From: a bacterium
GTDB taxonomy: Bacteria > Myxococcota_A > Bradymonadia > UBA7976 > UBA1532
DNA length: 20,002 nucleotides
Assembly (NCBI GenBank): GCA_030424955.1
Contig: JAUHVS010000023.1
Coordinates: 1 to 20,002, forward strand
Direction of reading: 5' to 3'
The translations under genes and the position numbers were made by a program. Positions 13,794 to 20,002 of the stretch are shown here, one piece after another; the stretch's first letter is position 1; each line of letters opens with the position of its first letter. The notes beneath the pieces are model-generated. The model ran no database searches. It was not told the DNA's origin and worked only from the letters and a program-made list of their open reading frames with translations.

Positions 13794-15446
13794 TCAGCGC
13801 GCGGCGGCCTGGCCCAGGAGGGCCTCGAGCTGCGGGAGGGGCTCGCCGACGTAGGGCAGGGTGCGGGTGATGCGGTCGAGGGCGCTGGGATCGGGCGCGC
13901 CCAGGTCGTAGGGGAGCTGCGCGAGCAGGGTGTCGACCTGGTCCGTCGGCGCGGCCTGCGTGGGGGCGTGGGCGAGGGGGTAGATGCTGACGGTGCCCTC
14001 GGCGTCGAGCTCGAGCACGGCGGTGCTGTCGTTGCAGACGCCCAGCTGGCCGTAGCCCAGGGCGGGCAGCCCCTGCCCCCGCTCGGTCCACACCCGGCGC
14101 AGGCGCGCGGCGAGGGTCATGCGGGCCACGACGCCCTGGGGGTCCACCGCGCTGTCGTAGGTGTAGGCGGTGCGCTCGCCCACCCACGGCACCGACAGGT
14201 TCTCGGCGCTGCGGAAGCTCACGCCCCCGCTGACGCCCATGTAGTACTCGATGTGCGCGTTCACGAGCGGGCCCGTGACGGTGACGCTGTGGTGGCTGTG
14301 CGGCGCCGGGATGGGCAGGGTGCCGCCGCCGGCCAGGGGCAGGCCGGTGTCGATCCACACGGGCGCCACGAGGCTGGCCTCGCCGTAGTTGAGGCCCAGG
14401 AAGTTGGCGAAGTAGCGGTTGTTCTCGACCACGACGTGGTGGCCGGCGTCGATGAGCGCCACGAAGACGTCCTCGACGCTCTCGTAGCGGGTGGGGCCGT
14501 GGACGACCGCCGAGCCGTTGTCGAGGGCCAGGTTGTTGAGCACCTCGGCGAAGGCGCGCTGCCGCTGCACCGTGCAGTCGTCGAGGGTGTAGTCGGGCCA
14601 GCCGCCCCGGGTGAGCTCGGCGGGCAGGGCCGGGTGCACGGGGGCCCGGGCGGCCCGGTCGACGGTGCAGGCCTCTGTGAGCAGGGCGGTCAGCTCGAAG
14701 CTGCGCGGCCCCGGGGCCTCGACGGCCGGATCGCCCGCGCGCTCCAGCAGCGGCTGCGCGCTGGACAGGGCGGCGATGGGGAGCACGGGGAAGACGTCGG
14801 CCTCGCCCGCGAAGAAGCCGCTGATCTGCTGGCGTACGGCGGCGGCCATGGTGGGATCGGCGAAGAGCGCCGGCAGGGCTTCGGTGAGGGCCCCGTCCAC
14901 AGCGGCGGCGTCGAACTGGCTGAGCAGCGCGGCCAGCGGGAGCGTGGGCTGGGTGCAGCCCTCGAGGCACTCGAAGTCCACCGCGAGCTGGCCCGCCGTG
15001 GTCTGGCCGAGCTGCAGCTGGCCGTAGGTGCCCACGACGATCTCGAAGGCGCCGAAGCCCGGCGCGGTGACCTCGACCTCGGCGTCAAAGGCGTCCGGGG
15101 CCGCGTCGTCGTTCCAGGCGTAGACGGCCTGGGGGTCGGCGGGCAGGGGGCCGCGCACCAGGATGATGGGGTCGACGCTGCCGTCCGGGCTGGTGGCGCG
15201 CACGCGGAACCGGGTGCCCGTGAAGGTGGCGGTGCGCCACGCGACCGGGCCGTCGTCCGCGGTCACCGTGTGGGCCTCTGTGCCCGCCAGGCGGCCGAGG
15301 GGGCGGGCCGTGAGGGCGCCGTCCGCTTTGCCGGCCAGGTCCGGCGCGGTGCTGATCTTGGCCGGCGCGGTCGGCGCGGTGGGGGTGTCGTCGCCCCCGC
15401 AGGCGGCGAGGGGCAGGGCGCAAGCCAACAGCCAGGTGCGAGTCAT
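13794..15446 (-). CDS. Large lipoprotein, unknown function, with PPC-like domain
   Basis: The 550-residue product starts with a lipoprotein signal peptide ending in the lipobox LAAC, so Cys16 should be lipidated. Gly-Gly-Asp-Asp follow it; the acidic +3/+4 residues leave inner or outer membrane placement open. A Thr/Pro/Ala-rich linker runs to about residue 45. Residues about 65-150 resemble a PPC-type beta-sandwich: TFTGTRFRVRATSPDGSVDP, AWNDD and FGAFEIVVGTYGQ. The remaining 400 residues match nothing I recognise. They include a His-containing PAPHSHHSVTVTGPLVNAHI block and several cysteines (ECLEGC, ACTVD, DDCTV, GVCND) that could form disulfides. GAGGGA precedes the ATG at 15446. It is divergent from the zinc protease operon. 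Confidence 0.75.
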   Translation of the reverse strand: MTRTWLLACALPLAACGGDDTPTAPTAPAKISTAPDLAGKADGALTARPLGRLAGTEAHTVTADDGPVAWRTATFTGTRFRVRATSPDGSVDPIILVRGPLPADPQAVYAWNDDAAPDAFDAEVEVTAPGFGAFEIVVGTYGQLQLGQTTAGQLAVDFECLEGCTQPTLPLAALLSQFDAAAVDGALTEALPALFADPTMAAAVRQQISGFFAGEADVFPVLPIAALSSAQPLLERAGDPAVEAPGPRSFELTALLTEACTVDRAARAPVHPALPAELTRGGWPDYTLDDCTVQRQRAFAEVLNNLALDNGSAVVHGPTRYESVEDVFVALIDAGHHVVVENNRYFANFLGLNYGEASLVAPVWIDTGLPLAGGGTLPIPAPHSHHSVTVTGPLVNAHIEYYMGVSGGVSFRSAENLSVPWVGERTAYTYDSAVDPQGVVARMTLAARLRRVWTERGQGLPALGYGQLGVCNDSTAVLELDAEGTVSIYPLAHAPTQAAPTDQVDTLLAQLPYDLGAPDPSALDRITRTLPYVGEPLPQLEALLGQAAAR

Positions 15447-15500
15447 GTGAGGTCCCTCGAGGGTGTGCGGCCCCCACCCTGGCTCGCCGCGGGGGGCGGG

Positions 15501-15538
15501 TCAAGCTGGCGCGGGGTGGCGGCGCCAGGGCCGCTTGA
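15501..15538. promoter_or_regulatory. Nested inverted repeats in the lipoprotein/protease divergent region
   Basis: An outer pair, TCAAGC (15501-15506) and GCTTGA (15533-15538), encloses an inner pair, CTGGCGC (15506-15512) and GCGCCAG (15522-15528). The right outer arm sits exactly where the -35 of the protease promoter would lie, 17 bases before TATGCT. That makes an operator plausible, but the arms could also pair as RNA. Confidence 0.3.
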
Positions 15539-15555
15539 GCCGGGCTGGACCCTGC

Positions 15556-15561
15556 TATGCT
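15556..15561 (+). promoter_or_regulatory. -10-like TATGCT seven bases before the zinc protease ATG
   Basis: TATGCT keeps four of six -10 consensus bases and ends exactly seven bases before the ATG at 15569. The intervening seven bases contain no ribosome site. A TTGAGC at 15535-15540 is 15 bases upstream, which is a short spacer for a -35. The arrangement matches the leader ORF at 6063. Confidence 0.4.
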
Positions 15562-15568
15562 GCGCGCC

Positions 15569-16126
15569 ATGAGCCGCACATACCGAGATCCGGTGGACTT
15601 GATCTGGCTGGGCACCGCGGCCCGGCTGGGGTGGCGGGTGGTGCGCAGCCACGAGGTGTACGCCGCGTGGGACGGGCGCGACACGCTCACCATCGGCGAT
15701 GAGCGCGACTTCGATCCCGATGACTGCCTGGCGCAGATGATCTTCCACGAGATCTGTCACGCGCTGGTTGAGGGCCCCGACGCGCTGGCCCAGGTGGACT
15801 GGGGGCTCTGCAACTACGACGACGGCGACGTGCTGCGAGAGTACGCGTGCCACCGGGTGCAGGCGGCCCTGGCCGATCCCTACGGCCTGCGGGCGGTGCT
15901 GGCCCCGACGACGGTCTACCGGCCGTACTTCGAGGCGCTGGGGGCCGATCCGCTCGCGGGCGACGACGGGGCGGTGGCGCCCGCGCGGGCGGGGTACGCG
16001 CGGGGCACCGAGGGGCCGTGGGCGGCGGTGATCGCCGAGGCCCTGGCCGCGACGGCCGCGGTGGGTCGGGCCGCGGCCGCCTACGCCCCCGCCCAGAGCC
16101 TGTGGTCGCAGGTGGGGTCGCGCTGA
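15569..16126 (+). CDS. HExxH zinc metalloprotease-like protein
   Basis: This 185-residue protein has no signal peptide, so it should be cytoplasmic. Its signature is MIFHEICHALVEG: the zinc motif HExxH at 60-64 in a hydrophobic helix, with Glu61 as the general base. A likely third ligand is Glu91 in LREYACHRVQAAL, 31 residues after His60. That is a gluzincin-like arrangement, and to my recollection the same spacing is seen in the IrrE/ImmA peptidases. I see no helix-turn-helix, and the last 45 residues are Ala-rich. The family itself is not recognised. The stop codon overlaps the ATG of the SRAP gene (TGATG), so the two are translationally coupled. The ATG at 15569 is preferred over one at 15557, because the latter overlaps the -10-like TATGCT. 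Confidence 0.65.
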   Translation: MSRTYRDPVDLIWLGTAARLGWRVVRSHEVYAAWDGRDTLTIGDERDFDPDDCLAQMIFHEICHALVEGPDALAQVDWGLCNYDDGDVLREYACHRVQAALADPYGLRAVLAPTTVYRPYFEALGADPLAGDDGAVAPARAGYARGTEGPWAAVIAEALAATAAVGRAAAAYAPAQSLWSQVGSR

Positions 16127-16815
16127 TGTGCGGCCGCTTCGCCCAGGAGCACCCCGACGAGATCGTGGTGTACTTCCGCAGCCACCCGGCCGACTGGGTT
16201 CGGGGGCTGGGGCCCCGCTACAACCTGGCGCCCACCCAGCCCGCGCTGGTGCTGCGCCTCGATCCCGATGGCGTGCGGGTGGTGGACCGCCTGCGCTGGG
16301 GGCTGGTGCCCCGCTGGGCGCCCGACGCCACGCGGGCGGCGCGCACGATCAACGCCCGGGCCGAGACGGTGGCGCAGACGCCGAGCTTTCGGCTGCCGCT
16401 GCGGGAGCGCCGGTGCGTCGTGCCCGCCAGCCGGTTCTACGAGTGGGCGCGGCGGGGCAAGGCGCGGGTGCCCTACAGCGTCCAGCGGGCCGACGGGGCG
16501 CCCTTCGCCTTCGCCGGGCTGTGGGAGGCGTGGCAGCCCCCCGAGGGGGGCGCGCCGTGGACGACCTTTACGGTGATCACGACCGCCGCCGAGGGCGCGC
16601 TGGGGGCGCTGCACGATCGGTTCCCCGCGACGCTGGACGCCGAGGGCGTGGCGACGTGGCTTGATCCCGGCAGCGGGCCCGACGCTCTGCGGCCCCTGCT
16701 GCGGCCGCTGCCGGCCGCTGCGCTGCGGGTCGAGCGGGTGCACCCCTATGTCAACAACGCCCGCCACGAGGGCCCGCGGTGCGTCTCGCCGCCCGATCCG
16801 GAGCTGTTCGAGTGA
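16126..16815 (+). CDS. SRAP domain protein (HMCES/YedK abasic-site peptidase family)
   Basis: SRAP proteins bind abasic sites in single-stranded DNA and form a protective thiazolidine crosslink through their N-terminal cysteine. Here MCGRF places Cys2 at the processed N-terminus. The other active-site residues are in the expected places: Asn76 in NARAET, Glu106 in FYEW, and His163 in HDRFPATL. RYNLAPTQ and RWGLVPRWA are family blocks, and 229 residues is the usual length. The start must be the ATG at 16126, because only this start exposes Cys2. Its first base is the last base of the protease stop, and its stop overlaps the phosphatase start as GTGA. The DNA repair role is known for the family; partnership with the neighbours is inferred from the coupling. 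Confidence 0.93.
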   Translation: MCGRFAQEHPDEIVVYFRSHPADWVRGLGPRYNLAPTQPALVLRLDPDGVRVVDRLRWGLVPRWAPDATRAARTINARAETVAQTPSFRLPLRERRCVVPASRFYEWARRGKARVPYSVQRADGAPFAFAGLWEAWQPPEGGAPWTTFTVITTAAEGALGALHDRFPATLDAEGVATWLDPGSGPDALRPLLRPLPAAALRVERVHPYVNNARHEGPRCVSPPDPELFE

Positions 16816-17303
16816 CTGACCTGGCGCGACCGATTGAGCACTTCACGCGGCTGGACCCCTGGCTGGCGGTGGGCCGCTGTCCCCGCGGCGAGGAGCGCCC
16901 GTGGCTGGCGGCGCAGGGGATCACCGCCGTGGTGAGCCTGCAGAGCGACGCCGATCTGGTGGCGCTGCGCCTGCCCTGGGCCGCGGCCGTCGCCGAGTAT
17001 GCCGCGCTCGGGATGACGGCAACGCGGGTGCCGGTGGTGGACTTCGATCGCGCCGATCTGGGCCGACAGCTGGACGCCGCCGTGGCGGGCATCCATGGGG
17101 CGCTGGCGGGGGCCCGGGTGGCCTATGTGCACTGCAACGCCGGGCTGAACCGGTCGCCGAGCGCGGTCATCGCGTACCGCATGGTGCACCGGGGCGAGTC
17201 GCTGATGCAGGCGTGGGACGCGGTGTGCACGGCGCACCCGTCGCAGCCCTACCAGGACGTGATGATCGCGTGGGCTCGCCGGCGTCAGCTGCCCCTGCGG
17301 TGA
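16812..17303 (+). CDS. Dual-specificity-type protein phosphatase
   Basis: This 163-residue protein has the cysteine phosphatase signature HCNAGLNRS (107-115), with nucleophile Cys108 and phosphate-binding Arg114. A general acid is available in VVDFDRADL (Asp77 or Asp79), about 30 residues before the cysteine as in DSP-type enzymes. The preceding ITAVVSLQSDAD is the typical strand before the acid loop. It has no signal peptide or membrane segment. The substrate could be phosphoprotein, nucleotide or phosphoinositide-like, and the sequence does not decide. The GTG at 16812 overlaps the SRAP stop by four bases (GTGA), so it is the third gene of a tightly coupled operon. Confidence 0.82.
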   Translation: MTDLARPIEHFTRLDPWLAVGRCPRGEERPWLAAQGITAVVSLQSDADLVALRLPWAAAVAEYAALGMTATRVPVVDFDRADLGRQLDAAVAGIHGALAGARVAYVHCNAGLNRSPSAVIAYRMVHRGESLMQAWDAVCTAHPSQPYQDVMIAWARRRQLPLR

Positions 17304-17369
17304 GTGGGCGCCTTGGGCCGGGGCTCGCCTGCGGTGGGCGGTGGGCTCGCGTGGCCTGGCCTCCCTGGG

Positions 17370-17375
17370 CATGCT
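17370..17375 (+). promoter_or_regulatory. Weak -10-like CATGCT seven bases before the ABC exporter ATG
   Basis: CATGCT ends exactly seven bases before the ATG at 17383, and the seven bases are all C, so no ribosome site is possible there. The first base differs from the TATGCT seen before the zinc protease. No good -35 is present. It is listed for its shared spacing only. Confidence 0.25.
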
Positions 17376-17382
17376 CCCCCCC

Positions 17383-19146
17383 ATGTCGCTGATCCGCACT
17401 TCGCACACCGCCCCTGCACCACCGCTGCCCAGGGTGGGCGGGCTGCACAACGTCAGCGCCGTGTGGCATGTGCTGGCGCCCGCGGAGCGGCGGCGCTGGG
17501 TGGCGTTGGTGCCGCTCGGCGCGCTGGGCGCGGCGGTCGAGGTGGCGTGCGCGGGGGGCGTGTACAGCGCGGTCGGGGGGCTGACCGGGCCGGCGACGGG
17601 GCCCGTGGCCCGGGGCCTCGCGGCCGTGGGCTGGACGGGCACGGGCGCTGTGCTGGGGGCGACGGCCGCGCTCTTCGTGCTGAAGGCCGGCCTGGCGGTG
17701 GTGACCGTGAACGCCCAGCACCGGGCCATCGAGCGGGGGCGGGCGGCGGTGGCGGGGCGGCTGTTCGCCGGGGCGCTGGATCGGCCGTGGACCGTTCACC
17801 TGGGGCGCAGCGTGGCGGACGCCGCCCACGACCTGCTGGGCCGCGCCGGGGCGGTGTTCGATGACGTGGTGTGGCCGGCGGCGCAGCTGGCGACGCAGGG
17901 GCTGACCGGCCTGGGGTTGCTCGCGGTGCTGCTGGCGCTCGCGCCCGGGGTCACGGTGGCGCTCGGGGCAGGGCTGGGGCTGTGGTTGTGGGGGGTGCAC
18001 CGCCTGAGCCGGCAGCTCATCGACCGGGCGAGCCAGGCCGAGGACCGGGCCCACCGCGACGGGCTGGCGGCGGTGTGGCAGACCCTGGGCGCGCTGCGCG
18101 AGATCCGCGCGCTGGGGCGGGAGGCCTTCTTCCAAGCGCGCTTCGAGGCGAGCCAGGCCGCCCTGGTGCGGGCCCGGCACGTGCGGGCGACGCTGTCGGC
18201 GCTGCCCCGGGTGTGGACGGAGACGGTGGTGCTGCTGGGGCTGCTGGCGGCGGCCGCGGTGTTGACTCAGGGGGCAGAAGAGGCCGCGTCGCTGCCCCTG
18301 CTGGGGGTGTTCGCCTACGTCGCCGTGCGGCTGCTGCCGCTGGCCCACGGCAGCCTCTGGCTGGTGGGGCGCATCCGGTGGGCCACCCCGGCGGTGCAGC
18401 GCCTGGTCGAGGATCACGCGGCGTTGCCGGCGCGCCCCGGCTGGGCCCAGCGGGCTGCGCCGCCGGTGACCGGGCCGGCGGAGGTGCGGGTGGCGGGGGT
18501 GGACTTCGCGTGGGCCGAGGGCGAGCCGCCGGTGCTGCGCGGGGCGGCGCTACACGTGGCGGCCGGGGAGGCGGTGGCGGTGCTGGGGGCCACAGGGGCG
18601 GGCAAGAGCACGCTCATTCACCTGCTGGCTGGGCTGATCCCGCCGAGCGCGGGGAGCGTGACCGTGGCGGGCCAGCCCCCGCGAGAGGCGCCGGTGCGGC
18701 TGGGGTATGTGCCGCAGGCGGTGGTGCTGCTGGACGGCACCGTGCGCGAGAACGTGGCGCTGGGGCTGCCTGCGGGCGAGGTGGATGAGGCGCGGCTGGC
18801 GGCTGTGCTGGCGGCCGCGTGCGCCACGGCGTTCGTGGCGGCGCTCCCGCTTGGGCTGGACACCCCGCTCGGGGAGGGCGGCGCGCGGCTGTCGGGGGGC
18901 GAGCGGCAGCGGTTGGCCCTGGCGCGGGCGCTGTATCCGCAGCCGGCGTTGCTGTTGCTGGATGAGGCGACGGCGGCCCTGGACGCCGCGACGGAGGCCG
19001 AGGTGGTGCGTCGGGTGGCCGCGGCGACGGCGGGGCGCACGACGGTGGTGGTGGTCACGCACCGCCCCGGGGCGGCGGCGGGCTGTGGGCGGCAGGTGCG
19101 GGTCGTGGCCGGTCAGATCGAGCCGGTCGTGGAGGGGGATGCGTGA
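17383..19146 (+). CDS. ABC exporter half-transporter (fused membrane and ATPase domains)
   Basis: This 587-residue inner-membrane protein has an N-terminal membrane domain of about six helices (roughly residues 20-340) and an ATPase domain (about 365-580). The ATPase has Walker A GATGAGKST (near 402), Q-loop VPQAVVLLDGTVREN, signature LSGGERQ (near 503), Walker B ALLLLDEATAALD (near 523) and the switch histidine in VVVTH (near 562). LAPAERRRWVALVPLGALGA at the start of the membrane domain and ALREIRALGREAFFQARFE in the coupling helix resemble the PglK group of lipid-linked oligosaccharide flippases, so a lipid-linked substrate is possible but not proven. It presumably works as a homodimer. 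It starts 79 bases after the phosphatase stop, and its own stop overlaps the next gene as GTGA. Confidence 0.87.
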   Translation: MSLIRTSHTAPAPPLPRVGGLHNVSAVWHVLAPAERRRWVALVPLGALGAAVEVACAGGVYSAVGGLTGPATGPVARGLAAVGWTGTGAVLGATAALFVLKAGLAVVTVNAQHRAIERGRAAVAGRLFAGALDRPWTVHLGRSVADAAHDLLGRAGAVFDDVVWPAAQLATQGLTGLGLLAVLLALAPGVTVALGAGLGLWLWGVHRLSRQLIDRASQAEDRAHRDGLAAVWQTLGALREIRALGREAFFQARFEASQAALVRARHVRATLSALPRVWTETVVLLGLLAAAAVLTQGAEEAASLPLLGVFAYVAVRLLPLAHGSLWLVGRIRWATPAVQRLVEDHAALPARPGWAQRAAPPVTGPAEVRVAGVDFAWAEGEPPVLRGAALHVAAGEAVAVLGATGAGKSTLIHLLAGLIPPSAGSVTVAGQPPREAPVRLGYVPQAVVLLDGTVRENVALGLPAGEVDEARLAAVLAAACATAFVAALPLGLDTPLGEGGARLSGGERQRLALARALYPQPALLLLDEATAALDAATEAEVVRRVAAATAGRTTVVVVTHRPGAAAGCGRQVRVVAGQIEPVVEGDA

Positions 19147-20002
19147 TCCGCTGGGCGGTGGTGGTGCTGTGCCTGCTGGGGGACGCGCAGGCGGCGCCGC
19201 CCACGGTGCGGCTGATGCTGGAGGCGCCGGCGGGCTGCCCGGATCGGGCGTGGGTGGCTGCGCGGGTGGCACAGCAGCTGGGTCGGCCCGGGGTCACGAC
19301 CGACAGCGAGCGGATCGCGGTGGTGCAGGTCAGCCCGGCGGGCGCGGGGTGGGTGGCGCAGCTGCGGCTGGATGGCGCAGCGCGGCGCTTGACGACGCAG
19401 CAGCCCGACTGCCGGGGGCTGCTGGACGCCGTCGCGCTGGCGCTGGCGGTGGCCTTGGACCCCATCCGCGCGCTGGCCGGTGGCCCTGGGCCCGATCCCG
19501 TGGCGCCAGCGGCCGCTGAGGCGGTGCAGGTGCAGGCCGCCGCCCCGGCGCCGCAGCCGGTCGCGCCGACACCCGCTGCGCGCCCTGAGGTGATCCGGGC
19601 GTCCCGCGGTGCGGCCAACGGCACGCTCTGGGCGCGGGCCGGGGGCGCGCTGTCGGTGGGGGAGACGCCCGGCGACTGGGGGCTAGGGGCCGCGGTTGGG
19701 GTGGGGTGGCGGGGGCAGGCGCTGTCGGCGGTGGCGGGCCTGCGGTGGGTGGCGCCCTCGGCTCTGGGCGTGCGGGGCGGGGCGGTTGAGGCAGACCTGT
19801 GGGCCGTCGACGCGGCCGGCTGCGTGCAGGCGTTGCCGCCGCTGGGGCTGTGCGCCGTGGTGGCGGGTGGCGTGCAGCGCGCGGCCGGGGTGGACTTCGC
19901 GCGCACCCAGGCGGTGGTGGCGCCCTGGCTGGCGGCCGGGGGGCGGGGTGAGCTGAGGTTGCCGCTGGTGGATGGCTTGGAGGGGGTCGTCACGGGCGAT
20001 CT
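19143..20002 (+). CDS. Secreted protein, unknown function, cut by the window edge
   Basis: The frame opens at a GTG (19143) overlapping the ABC exporter stop, with GGAGGGGG just upstream, and stays open to the window end: 286 codons, 3' end missing. Residues 1-18 form a signal peptide (MIRWAVVVLCLLGDAQA) followed by APPTVRLMLEAP. Paired cysteines (AGCPD and PDCRG) flank a first domain of about 90 residues that ends LLDAVALALAVALDP. A Pro/Ala linker follows (about 118-150), then a Gly-rich region with alternating hydrophobic residues (GGALSVGE, GLGAAVGVGW, AVAGLRWV) that could be outer-membrane beta strands. I recall this layout from myxobacterial exported proteins of unknown role. Coupling to the exporter suggests a shared envelope function. 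Confidence 0.7.
   Translation, partial: MIRWAVVVLCLLGDAQAAPPTVRLMLEAPAGCPDRAWVAARVAQQLGRPGVTTDSERIAVVQVSPAGAGWVAQLRLDGAARRLTTQQPDCRGLLDAVALALAVALDPIRALAGGPGPDPVAPAAAEAVQVQAAAPAPQPVAPTPAARPEVIRASRGAANGTLWARAGGALSVGETPGDWGLGAAVGVGWRGQALSAVAGLRWVAPSALGVRGGAVEADLWAVDAAGCVQALPPLGLCAVVAGGVQRAAGVDFARTQAVVAPWLAAGGRGELRLPLVDGLEGVVTGD

Overview
The window is very GC-rich DNA with tightly packed genes, third codon positions that are almost always G or C, and no insertion sequence, phage gene, rRNA, tRNA or CRISPR array that I can see. It looks like chromosome from a high-GC Gram-negative bacterium. The mix fits Myxococcota or a related deltaproteobacterial lineage best: a PilZ protein, a large kinase-fold regulator, a lipobox lipoprotein, DusA, DUF1244, and a secreted Ala/Pro-rich protein of a type I associate with myxobacteria. 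The assignment is an inference from gene content.

Layout. Bases 1-800 hold a leftward PilZ gene and perhaps the start of another leftward gene. Bases 934-4240 run rightward: a DUF1244 protein, an alpha/beta hydrolase, and a 620-residue protein with two degenerate kinase folds and a C-terminal OmpR-type winged helix. After a hairpin-rich gap come leftward dusA, a divergent VOC/glyoxalase-fold gene, and a rightward CNNM/CorC-type membrane protein preceded by a 15-codon leader ORF. Bases 7225-9679 are a leftward hemE-hemG haem operon, divergent from serC (9752-10831). Bases 10865-13678 run leftward: uspA, a UbiB/ABC1-family kinase, and a small exported DUF4124-like protein. A large leftward lipoprotein gene follows (13794-15446). 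The last 4.4 kb is rightward: a HExxH zinc protease, an SRAP (HMCES/YedK) abasic-site protein and a dual-specificity-type phosphatase with overlapping ends; then an ABC exporter overlapping a secreted protein that runs off the right edge.

Three things deserve most attention. First, the HExxH protease is translationally coupled to the SRAP protein, which suggests a compact DNA-damage module. Second, both kinase folds of the 2378-4240 protein lack catalytic residues, so it is probably a DNA-binding pseudokinase sensor. Third, at least six genes without a clear Shine-Dalgarno sequence have a -10-like hexamer exactly seven bases before the start codon, which points to leaderless mRNAs; others in the window have ordinary purine-rich ribosome sites. 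No gap between genes exceeds 300 bases.
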